Assembly (NCBI GenBank): GCA_003559585.1
Contig: PWKX01000042.1
Location: 1 to 10,297, forward strand
Direction: 5' to 3'
DNA: 10,297 nucleotides
Source of the DNA: Mollicutes bacterium
GTDB lineage: Bacteria; Bacillota_I; Bacilli_A; Izemoplasmatales; Izemoplasmataceae
Below, in pieces: positions 1 to 5,016 of the stretch (position 1 is its first letter; every line of letters begins with the position of its first letter). The notes beneath the pieces are model-generated. The model was not told the DNA's origin. It searched no databases and was given only the letters and a program-made list of their open reading frames with translations. Made by a program: the position numbers and the translations under genes.

Positions 1-693
1 GAGGCTTACATGCGTCTTGGGATTTGGTATGATTTCATGCGTGATGTGCGTGTTGTGCGTGATAATCCGCATGTCTATCCAGATGCCAATGTTCCAAGCA
101 GCATTCCAAATGGTGTGTATGTGTCTAATCCAAGTGCGCAAGGTTTGCTGGGATTAGCTGGGGTTCAAGATGGTGATGTGATCATTTCGATTGGCACCGT
201 ATCTGTTTATGATTGGTATGATGTACACGCGCACCTGCACTACCGCTACAACACAGATGATGACATTTTAATCACTGTCATGCGTGATGAACAAACGACC
301 TCACTTGTCTTTGACCACACCACCTATACAAATGACTACTTCACCTATCAACGACTCGATTTTGAAACGGCTCAATATATTGGCATGACCTACGGCGATT
401 ATTTACATGGTCATGGTGTTTTAAACTATGACGAAGGCGATCATTATACTGGACAGTTTAATATGGGCGCGTTTGCGGGTTATGGTGAATATCAGTTTGC
501 CGATGGCAGACGGTATGAAGGCATGTTTAAAGACAATACCTATCACGGTGAAGGCACGCTTTATTTCCCGGATGGCACGTATTATGAAGGGATTTGGCTT
601 GATCACAACAACACAGAATCTGGTGTGTTTGTGGATGAAGACGGCGAACATATCTCAGGTATTTTTGAAGATGGCACGTTTATTGAAGATTAA
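1..693 (+). CDS. PDZ domain plus MORN-repeat protein, probably the C-terminal part of an HtrA-like (S1C) protease; 5' end likely outside window
   Basis: The frame is open from base 1, so the gene probably starts upstream, although the ATG at 10 (preceded by GAGG at 1-4) could be a start. Numbering from that ATG, residues about 30-105 form a PDZ domain: GVYVSNPSAQG, then LAGVQDGDVIISIG and ITVMRDE, the usual order of peptide-binding strands in HtrA/DegP proteases. The RLGIWYDF stretch just before it resembles the YLGI segment that joins the protease domain to the first PDZ in HtrA. Residues 123-222 hold MORN repeats with an exact 23-residue period starting at 123, 146, 169, 192 and 215 (YxGxF...GxGxY.F.DG). 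The fourth is degenerate and the fifth partial. MORN repeats usually act as structural or membrane/protein-binding modules. A strong terminator follows. PDZ and MORN calls are firm; the protease part is inferred because its catalytic region is not in the window. Confidence 0.8.
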   Translation, partial: EAYMRLGIWYDFMRDVRVVRDNPHVYPDANVPSSIPNGVYVSNPSAQGLLGLAGVQDGDVIISIGTVSVYDWYDVHAHLHYRYNTDDDILITVMRDEQTTSLVFDHTTYTNDYFTYQRLDFETAQYIGMTYGDYLHGHGVLNYDEGDHYTGQFNMGAFAGYGEYQFADGRRYEGMFKDNTYHGEGTLYFPDGTYYEGIWLDHNNTESGVFVDEDGEHISGIFEDGTFIED

Positions 694-697
694 TATT

Positions 698-731
698 AAA
701 ACATTCAACATGATTTGTTGAATGTTTTTTT
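698..731 (+). terminator. Rho-independent terminator after the PDZ-MORN gene
   Basis: A perfect stem pairs 698-710 (ending ACATTCAACA) with 716-728 (starting TGTTGAATGT) around the loop TGATT. A run of seven T follows at 725-731. It lies five bases past the stop codon and should end the upstream transcript. Confidence 0.9.
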
Positions 732-784
732 GAGTAAAATGAAGGGTTGAAACGTATGATTATGGTAAACAAGGAGGGTGCATT

Positions 785-1615
785 ATGTCTTTAAAATCAT
801 ATTTAAATAACCGCTTAGAAAGACCATTATTAAAACGCTTCGCTTATTTAGGTTCAAATCAAACCTCGGGCTGTTTTGATAAAAAATTAGCCTATCTAGC
901 TAGCATCGCAGAAGAAGAATCATGGCATCACTTAGATGCACAAACATCTAAAGACCAATCGATTCTCTTTTACTACATTGTTCATACCTTTGACCGCTGT
1001 TTTCATCAAGCAAAAATCACCATCAGTGATGATGAACGTGAAGCATTTTTTAATACCGGACTCATCACAAATCAAGGCGCTGAGATTTTTGGTCATTTTG
1101 AAAAAAACCTACATTATGACGCCGCGGACCCGCAATCTAATTATTGGTATTTAAAAGGGTTTGTGAGAGACAGTGAACGTATTTTCATGCAAAAGTGTCC
1201 GAAAAAACCAGCGCTAGCCACCTTTTATGATCATCATGAAGCGCTACATTTTAACCCAGAATTACCCATTCGTTTAAATTTTGACCATATGATTCACGAT
1301 AATTTTCATAGACTACCACAGACCATTAAATCATTAGATACACAAACAATTTATCATATCTTTGAAGGTGCGATTCAACTGTTGTTAAAAAAAATTAGAC
1401 GCAATTATCGTCTGCCTGTGCCACAATATTATGATGGACGTATCATGTTTTTGGTGCCTTTAAACATTTTACCAAATGACACCATCATCATCGCTTTAGA
1501 AAAAATACGTGAAGAATACATTGCCAACACTGTTTTAACCTTGCCGATGGCTTATAATTGTGCGCGGTTGATTCACCGACCAGATAAAGATTGGTTAACC
1601 GGTTTAACCCCATAA
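785..1615 (+). CDS. DUF3825 domain-containing protein
   Basis: A 276-residue soluble protein with no signal peptide or membrane segment. I recognise the DUF3825 pattern. It runs: LAxIAxxExW at 36-47, an ILxxYIxxTFDR segment at 60-71, FNTGL at 89-93, an aromatic NYWYLKGF at 119-126, PQYYDGRIMFLVPL at 213-226 and TLPMAYNCARLI at 252-263, followed by a DW at 269-270. The domain fills most of the protein, so this is a stand-alone version. I know no proven biochemical function. The start is fixed by an excellent AAGGAGG site at 771-777, seven bases before the ATG. The gene follows a terminator, so it needs its own promoter; only a weak candidate is visible (TTGAGT at 730-735 and TATGAT at 755-760, with a long 19-base spacer). 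No terminator separates it from the MazG gene 41 bases downstream, so read-through into that gene is possible. Confidence 0.75.
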   Translation: MSLKSYLNNRLERPLLKRFAYLGSNQTSGCFDKKLAYLASIAEEESWHHLDAQTSKDQSILFYYIVHTFDRCFHQAKITISDDEREAFFNTGLITNQGAEIFGHFEKNLHYDAADPQSNYWYLKGFVRDSERIFMQKCPKKPALATFYDHHEALHFNPELPIRLNFDHMIHDNFHRLPQTIKSLDTQTIYHIFEGAIQLLLKKIRRNYRLPVPQYYDGRIMFLVPLNILPNDTIIIALEKIREEYIANTVLTLPMAYNCARLIHRPDKDWLTGLTP

Positions 1616-1626
1616 ACAAACGCGTG

Positions 1627-1635
1627 TGCTATAAT
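1627..1635 (+). promoter_or_regulatory. Extended -10 promoter for the MazG-like gene
   Basis: TGCTATAAT gives a perfect TGn extension and -10 hexamer. No good -35 is visible at 16-18 bases, as expected for extended -10 promoters. The predicted start near 1642 leaves a leader of about 15 bases before the ATG at 1657. Confidence 0.7.
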
Positions 1636-1656
1636 AAAACGTAAGGATGTGATGAC

Positions 1657-1977
1657 ATGAAAGACGTGATTAAAACATTGATAACATTTAGAGATGATCG
1701 CAACTGGTCACAGTTTCATACGCCAAATAATTTAGCGAAGTCGATTACCTTGGAAGCCGCTGAGTTATTGGAAAACTTTCAGTGGCAAGACCAAACACCA
1801 GATATAGCCAATATAAAAGATGAACTGGCCGATATCATGAGCTATTGTTTGTTGATGTGTGAACACTACGGGTTTGACCCAACCACGATTTTACTTGATA
1901 AAATAAAGAAGAATGAAGCTAAGTATCCAGTGGATCAAGTGTATGGACGGGCTATGAAATACAACCAACTAAAATAA
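1657..1977 (+). CDS. MazG-like nucleotide pyrophosphohydrolase
   Basis: A 106-residue single-domain all-alpha NTP pyrophosphatase of the MazG/RS21-C6/dCTPase superfamily. Such enzymes hydrolyse (d)NTPs to the monophosphate and PPi and are thought to clean non-canonical nucleotides from the pool. The metal-binding signature is present: the ExxE pair at E33/E36 within LEAAELLE, and the ExxD pair at E56/D59 within KDELADI. The preceding RNWSQFHTPNNLAKSI is typical of the short MazG-like branch rather than of full MazG, which has two tandem domains. The start is supported by AAGGA at 1643-1647 and by the extended -10 promoter directly upstream. Substrate cannot be read from the sequence. The stop lies five bases before the -35 of the next promoter. 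Confidence 0.88.
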   Translation: MKDVIKTLITFRDDRNWSQFHTPNNLAKSITLEAAELLENFQWQDQTPDIANIKDELADIMSYCLLMCEHYGFDPTTILLDKIKKNEAKYPVDQVYGRAMKYNQLK

Positions 1978-1982
1978 ACTGC

Positions 1983-2010
1983 TTGACAATTGTGAAACTC
2001 TCACTATAAT
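1983..2010 (+). promoter_or_regulatory. Consensus sigma-A promoter for the intergenic RNA
   Basis: A perfect TTGACA at 1983-1988 and a perfect TATAAT at 2005-2010 are separated by 16 bases. This is the strongest-looking promoter in the window, and transcription should start at about 2016-2018. No protein start follows closely; the transcript it drives reaches a terminator at 2082-2106. Confidence 0.92.
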
Positions 2011-2016
2011 TAACCT

Positions 2017-2106
2017 TACCAGCACTAAGTGGTGGTTGCGGCGCAATCCCGTTACAGCACAGACTGTAAAACCTACGATTAGGACGACAATTTGTCGTTC
2101 TTTTTT
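2017..2106 (+). ncRNA. Candidate structured small RNA or attenuated leader, family not recognised
   Basis: Between a consensus promoter and an intrinsic terminator lie about 90 bases with no ATG-initiated frame of note. Visible hairpins are: 2018-2025 with 2029-2036 (one G-G mismatch); 2034-2039 with 2043-2048 (GGTTGC/GCAATC, excluding the first); 2052-2057 with 2064-2069 (TTACAG/CTGTAA, perfect); CCTA 2072-2075 with TAGG 2080-2083; and the terminator. GGTT at 2034-2037 could also pair with AACC at 2070-2073 to close a multi-helix junction. I compared it by eye with TPP, SAM, purine, FMN, lysine, glycine, preQ1, c-di-GMP and T-box signatures and with SRP RNA and found no match. yjbQ downstream appears to have its own promoter, which favours an independent sRNA, but a riboswitch-type leader controlling yjbQ is the alternative. 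Confidence 0.65.
2082..2106 (+). terminator. Rho-independent terminator of the intergenic RNA
   Basis: An eight-pair stem joins 2082-2089 (GGACGACA) with 2093-2100 (TGTCGTTC), containing one G-T pair, around the loop ATT. Six T follow at 2101-2106. The two bases at its foot (2082-2083) are shared with the neighbouring CCTA/TAGG hairpin, so the two helices compete slightly. Confidence 0.88.
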
Positions 2107-2117
2107 GTTTAAAAAGA

Positions 2118-2146
2118 TTGAGTCTGGTTAAAAAAGACGTTATCAT
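2118..2146 (+). promoter_or_regulatory. Probable promoter of yjbQ-family gene
   Basis: TTGAGT at 2118-2123 and TATCAT (five of six matches) at 2141-2146 are spaced by exactly 17 bases. Predicted initiation near 2153 gives a very short leader before the ATG at 2166, in keeping with other promoters here. Confidence 0.55.
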
Positions 2147-2165
2147 AAGTATTGAAGGGAGTGTC

Positions 2166-2573
2166 ATGCGCATGAAAACAAAAACATTTAACCTAACCAC
2201 ATCAGACAAAACAAGTTTTCACGATATCACCGATGCCATCAAGCAATTTGTGCAATCATTAAACATCACCGAGGGTGTGGTTCATATTTTTATCCCCCAT
2301 ACCACCGCGGCGGTAACGATCAATGAAAATGCCGATCCAACCGTGCAACAAGATTTAGCAAAAGGGCTTAACAAAGCTTTTCCTGATGATAACACCTTTA
2401 AGCATCTAGAAGGCAACTCTGATGCGCACTTAAAATCATCAGCGATTGGTGTGAGTGAACAGATTCTCATCATCGATGGCAAACTGCATTTAGGCCTTTG
2501 GCAAGGCATTTATTTTTGTGAATTTGATGGTCCTAGACAACGACAATACACCATCGCTGTTCAAGGCAATTAA
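2166..2573 (+). CDS. yjbQ: YjbQ family protein (UPF0047; secondary thiamine-phosphate synthase family)
   Basis: A 135-residue protein of the compact YjbQ/UPF0047 fold. Family hallmarks are all present: IPHTTAAVTINEN at 43-55, HLEGNSDAHLKSS at 80-92 with the conserved Asn84-Asp86-His88 group, and LGLWQGIYFCEFDGPR at 109-124. The E. coli relative has weak thiamine-phosphate synthase activity able to rescue thiE mutants; whether that is the natural role is unsettled. The open frame extends upstream to a TTG at 2118, but that lies inside the promoter. The site AAGGGAG at 2155-2161 points to ATG 2166, with ATG 2172 (giving MKTKTFNL, like homologues) as the alternative. No thiamine gene lies nearby, so context gives no further support for a thiamine role. 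Confidence 0.88.
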   Translation: MRMKTKTFNLTTSDKTSFHDITDAIKQFVQSLNITEGVVHIFIPHTTAAVTINENADPTVQQDLAKGLNKAFPDDNTFKHLEGNSDAHLKSSAIGVSEQILIIDGKLHLGLWQGIYFCEFDGPRQRQYTIAVQGN

Positions 2574-2616
2574 AAAAGCGTTTAAAGGTATTTTGACCTT
2601 TAAACGCTTTTGTTTT
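2574..2616. terminator. Bidirectional terminator between convergent yjbQ and the nucleoside kinase gene
   Basis: A perfect 16-pair stem joins 2574-2589 with 2596-2611 around the loop ATTTTG. Read on the minus strand it ends in six U, the better tract; on the plus strand the tract is TTTTGTTTT. It begins directly after the yjbQ stop and overlaps the end of the kinase gene on the other strand. Confidence 0.92.
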
Positions 2617-4255
2617 AATCTTCAAAGCAAGACCCACCGATGAATTCTCTTAACAATGAATTATTTGGAACTTGTGCATCGTCGATGTCTTTAAAGTATT
2701 TTAAGAATTTGATTAAGCGGTTGGCCGTGATAAAGTGTTCACTATCACGTGGGATTTCCATTAAGGTATCAAGCGCGTGTTTTTTCATCACACATAGCTC
2801 ATAAGCATGACCGCTGTTGAAAATATAATCAGCCCCTTCTTGGTGAGGGTAGATCCATTTAAACTCACCACGACGTACCGAAGGCCACATGCTGATGGTT
2901 TTACTGGCTGGTGCGTTTCTAAACTTTTTATCGCGAACAATGCGTCTTAATAATCTTAAATTGGTTATGCTGATTGGGTTGTGGTGGTCGATGTTGATTT
3001 GGACTTGAGGTGAAATAAAGATTTTATATTTTTGATGTTGTGGGATGAGTGAGGTTAACTGTTCATTTAAAGCATGAATGCCTTCAATGATGATGGGGTT
3101 GCTCTCAGAAATCTTAAACGCACGGTAACCGTCTCGTTTTTTAGTCATAAAGTTAAATTTAGGAATCTGCACGGTTTTACCTTCGATTAAATCAAGCATG
3201 TTTTGATTGAACAAGTCGATATCTAAGGTATTGATATGTTCTAAATCAATCTCACCATGTTCATTTGGTTGAATTTGATCGCGGTCTAGATAATAATCAT
3301 CCAATGAAATCATCACTGGTTTTAACCCGTGGGTCATCAGTTCAACACGTAAGCGTGTGGAAAAGGTTGTTTTCCCACTAGAAGAGGGTCCAGCGATGGC
3401 GATTAAACGGATATCATCTTTATTGTCATTGACCGTACGACCAATCTCTGCCAACATTTGGTTGTGTTTGGCCTCGTTCATTTGCACAAACTCAGCGACT
3501 GTATCTTGTTCGGCGTGGTGATTCATCTTCGCGATGGTTTCTGCTTCAATGCGGGCAGTCCAACGGTTGGCTTGTCTTAACGTGCGGCTATAAATCGGTG
3601 CATCTTCAAAGGTTGGGATGGCACCATTTTTCTCTGCTCTTGGGTATTGCATTAAAAAACCTGGTGGGTATTGTCTTAATTTAAAGTCACTTAAATAACC
3701 CGTTGATGGGACCATCAAGGCATACATATAGTTGATATAATCGCCGCACTGATAAAAGTGGACGGTGTCCTCAGGACGATACTTAATGACATCTAATTTA
3801 TCGTGGTACCCGTGTTTTTTATAAAACGATTTGGCTTCATCTTTGGTCATGTTGGTCCGTTCGATTGGCAAATCTAAGTCGATCAACCGACGCATTTCTG
3901 ATTCAAGATTACGGATAATCTCACGCATATCTGCTTGGTTATCTAGGTTTAAAATATGACAAAAAACACTACGTGAGATGCTGTAGTTGAATTTAAAGTC
4001 ATACGTGGGATAAATATTTTTAAAGGCCATCGCTGCTAAGTATCTAAGCGATGCTTCATAAGCGAAAATGGCTTCAGGATGTGTTTTGTCTAAAAAAACA
4101 ATCTCAGCATCATAATCAACCTCGTAACTTAATTCGCGTAAACGGTTATTGACTAGGGCCATAAAATATTGTTTGTTATCATCTTTGATGAGATCCATCA
4201 AAGGTTGTTTTGATTCGAACGTTTGTGCTTTTCCGTCAATGGTTAATGTAAACAT
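2615..4255 (-). CDS. Nucleoside kinase of the uridine kinase/PRK P-loop family fused to TGS and ThrRS-like domains
   Basis: A 546-residue cytoplasmic protein of known multidomain type. Residues 1-60 resemble a TGS domain and about 60-230 resemble the second additional (editing-type) domain of threonyl-tRNA synthetase. About 283-490 form a uridine kinase/phosphoribulokinase P-loop domain, with Walker A GPSSSGKT at 289-296, SLDDYY at 317-322, the lid-region segment FNFMTKKRDGY at 367-377 and IIIEGIHALN at 388-397. It should phosphorylate a nucleoside or related sugar substrate, but the exact substrate is not readable. The editing-site HxxxH of ThrRS is replaced: the aligned residues are E67 and R71 in YEASLRYLA, so the domain is unlikely to deacylate tRNA. 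The ATG at 4255 is backed by GAGGTG at 4261-4266, five bases away. Transcribed alone, from a promoter divergent to the Rieske gene. Confidence 0.85.
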   Translation of the reverse strand: MFTLTIDGKAQTFESKQPLMDLIKDDNKQYFMALVNNRLRELSYEVDYDAEIVFLDKTHPEAIFAYEASLRYLAAMAFKNIYPTYDFKFNYSISRSVFCHILNLDNQADMREIIRNLESEMRRLIDLDLPIERTNMTKDEAKSFYKKHGYHDKLDVIKYRPEDTVHFYQCGDYINYMYALMVPSTGYLSDFKLRQYPPGFLMQYPRAEKNGAIPTFEDAPIYSRTLRQANRWTARIEAETIAKMNHHAEQDTVAEFVQMNEAKHNQMLAEIGRTVNDNKDDIRLIAIAGPSSSGKTTFSTRLRVELMTHGLKPVMISLDDYYLDRDQIQPNEHGEIDLEHINTLDIDLFNQNMLDLIEGKTVQIPKFNFMTKKRDGYRAFKISESNPIIIEGIHALNEQLTSLIPQHQKYKIFISPQVQINIDHHNPISITNLRLLRRIVRDKKFRNAPASKTISMWPSVRRGEFKWIYPHQEGADYIFNSGHAYELCVMKKHALDTLMEIPRDSEHFITANRLIKFLKYFKDIDDAQVPNNSLLREFIGGSCFED

Positions 4256-4298
4256 AAGGTCACCTCGATTTGATTTTAACTATTTTTGGTAACATATT

Positions 4299-4326
4299 AT
4301 TATATCACTGAGAAAAATAAATGCAA
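4299..4326 (-). promoter_or_regulatory. Promoter of the nucleoside kinase gene
   Basis: Read on the minus strand, TGATATAAT (4307 to 4299) is a perfect extended -10 box. TTGCAT (4326 to 4321) is a partial -35 at 16 bases. The start would be near 4292, giving a leader of about 37 bases. Confidence 0.7.
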
Positions 4327-4370
4327 GCGTTTCTAAACCACCGTAAAGACTACCGTTCTTCTAAGTGATT

Positions 4371-4379
4371 TGGTATAAT
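4371..4379 (+). promoter_or_regulatory. Extended -10 promoter of the Rieske gene
   Basis: TGGTATAAT at 4371-4379 is a perfect extended -10 box without a recognisable -35. It overlaps the ATG at 4378, which shows that this upstream in-frame ATG is not the start codon and places the real start at 4405. Confidence 0.75.
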
Positions 4380-4404
4380 GGAGATAAAGAAAGGGGTGTG
4401 TGAC

Positions 4405-4728
4405 ATGGCATGGACAAAAGTCGCATCACTTAAAGCATTAAAAGCGCAACAAAAAATGAAGGTTGAGTATCAAGGGGTTTCGGTTTTACTGGCGATGGTC
4501 CACAATAAACCATACGCCATCAATAACCAGTGTCCGCATATGAAAGCATCACTATATGAAGGCACCATTGAGGATGAATGCGTGGTTTGTAAAGCGCACG
4601 GGGCAAAGATTAATTTAACCAATGGCTTGATAGAAAGAAAAGCGAAAATCCTATTTATTTCAATGCCTACGAAGAAGACGAAAACCTATATGCTTAAAGT
4701 TGAGGGCGATGAAATATCAATTCAGTGA
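4405..4728 (+). CDS. Small Rieske-type [2Fe-2S] ferredoxin-like protein
   Basis: A 107-residue soluble protein consisting of little more than one Rieske domain. The cluster ligands are visible as CPH (Cys43, His45) and CKAH (Cys62, His65) with 16 residues between, which is the standard CxH-(15-17)-CxxH spacing. There is no signal peptide or membrane anchor, so it resembles the cytoplasmic NirD-type and oxygenase-ferredoxin-type proteins rather than the Rieske subunit of a bc complex. No partner oxidoreductase, oxygenase or nitrite reductase is adjacent, so its electron partner is unknown. The start is chosen at 4405 because AAAGGGGTG sits just upstream at 4390-4398 and because a frame-extending ATG at 4378 lies within the promoter. 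It ends in TGA, evidence that TGA is a stop in this genome. No clear terminator follows. Confidence 0.85.
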   Translation: MAWTKVASLKALKAQQKMKVEYQGVSVLLAMVHNKPYAINNQCPHMKASLYEGTIEDECVVCKAHGAKINLTNGLIERKAKILFISMPTKKTKTYMLKVEGDEISIQ

Positions 4729-4737
4729 AAAAAAACC

Positions 4738-4766
4738 TTTTCAAGTCAGATAAATCGTGTTAAAAT
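4738..4766 (+). promoter_or_regulatory. Promoter of tRNA-Thr
   Basis: TTTTCA (four of six) at 4738-4743 and the extended -10 TGTTAAAAT at 4758-4766 are spaced by 17 bases. Initiation near 4773 is about 13 bases before the mature tRNA 5' end. Confidence 0.65.
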
Positions 4767-4785
4767 GGTTAAGGTCTTTTAAAAT

Positions 4786-4862
4786 GCCGCTATAGCTCCA
4801 ACCGGTAGAGCAATTCCATGGTAAGGAAGAGGTTGCTGGTTCAAATCCGGCTAGCGGCACCA
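4786..4862 (+). tRNA. tRNA-Thr(GGU)
   Basis: A complete cloverleaf with encoded CCA. The acceptor stem pairs 4786-4792 (GCCGCTA) with 4852-4858 (TAGCGGC). The D arm is GCTC 4795-4798 with GAGC 4808-4811. The anticodon arm is 4813-4817 with 4825-4829, and the T arm is 4835-4839 with 4847-4851 around TTCAAAT. The anticodon GGT at 4820-4822 reads threonine codons ACC and ACU. The first pairs G1-C72 and C2-G71 and the discriminator A at 4859 agree with threonine identity. Oddities are a nine-base D loop with a C before the usual A14 position and an A-G mismatch at the 27-43 pair. Confidence 0.95.
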
Positions 4863-4876
4863 TTTTAACGATTTTT

Positions 4877-4900
4877 GGCTTGCCTAGGCAAGCCTTTTTT
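4877..4900 (+). terminator. Rho-independent terminator after tRNA-Thr
   Basis: A perfect eight-pair GC-rich stem, GGCTTGCC (4877-4884) with GGCAAGCC (4887-4894), around the two-base loop TA, is followed by six T. The centre could open to a four-base loop. It stands only 26 bases before the next start codon. Confidence 0.93.
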
Positions 4901-4914
4901 ATACACGACTATTC

Positions 4915-5016
4915 AAGGAGGAAACCATGGTAGAAAAATACGCACTTGTTAAAAAGATTGTTTTATTTACCGTTTTAATCGTAGGGGTTGTGTTGCTTTG
5001 GATGGTGTTTGCTTAA
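4915..5016 (+). CDS. Short single-pass membrane peptide, 29 residues, coupled to the dehydrogenase gene
   Basis: The coding part runs from ATG 4927 to the stop TAA at 5014-5016; the span given includes its ribosome binding site. That site, AAGGAGG at 4915-4921, is a perfect anti-SD match five bases before the ATG. The protein has a short charged head (MVEKYALVKK) and then about 19 hydrophobic residues (IVLFTVLIVGVVLLWMVFA), so one membrane helix with the charged end probably inside. Its stop overlaps the ATG of the downstream dehydrogenase as TAATG, the classic arrangement for translational coupling. The dehydrogenase has no good ribosome binding site of its own. The peptide may be a genuine small membrane protein, or mainly a device for translating the next gene. 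I recognise no family. Confidence 0.72.
   Translation, partial: KEETMVEKYALVKKIVLFTVLIVGVVLLWMVFA

Noticed and set aside
421..651. Minus-strand 76-codon frame within the MORN region
   Set aside because: It is antisense to clear MORN repeats, with no ribosome binding site or recognisable protein features.
2017..2106. T-box or TPP riboswitch upstream of yjbQ
   Set aside because: GTGGTGGTTGCGG resembles a T-box only loosely and lacks AGGGTGG; no CTGAGA or other TPP core element is present, and the region is too short for a T-box.
2118..2165. TTG start extending the YjbQ protein by 16 residues
   Set aside because: The TTG is the -35 element of a plausible promoter, and the extension is absent from the family pattern.
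1952..2209. Minus-strand 85-codon frame over the intergenic RNA
   Set aside because: It runs antisense to a consensus promoter, terminator and the yjbQ start and shows no protein-family features.
4378..4404. Upstream in-frame ATG of the Rieske gene as start codon
   Set aside because: The ATG is part of the TGGTATAAT promoter box, and a good ribosome binding site points to ATG 4405.
4725..4743. TGAAAA/TTTTCA hairpin as terminator of the Rieske gene
   Set aside because: The six-pair stem is purely AT-rich apart from one pair and has no U tract; it overlaps the tRNA promoter.
4998..5015. Earlier in-frame ATG of the SDR gene
   Set aside because: It lies inside the upstream membrane peptide gene, has no ribosome binding site, and would add six residues before the normal SDR opening strand.
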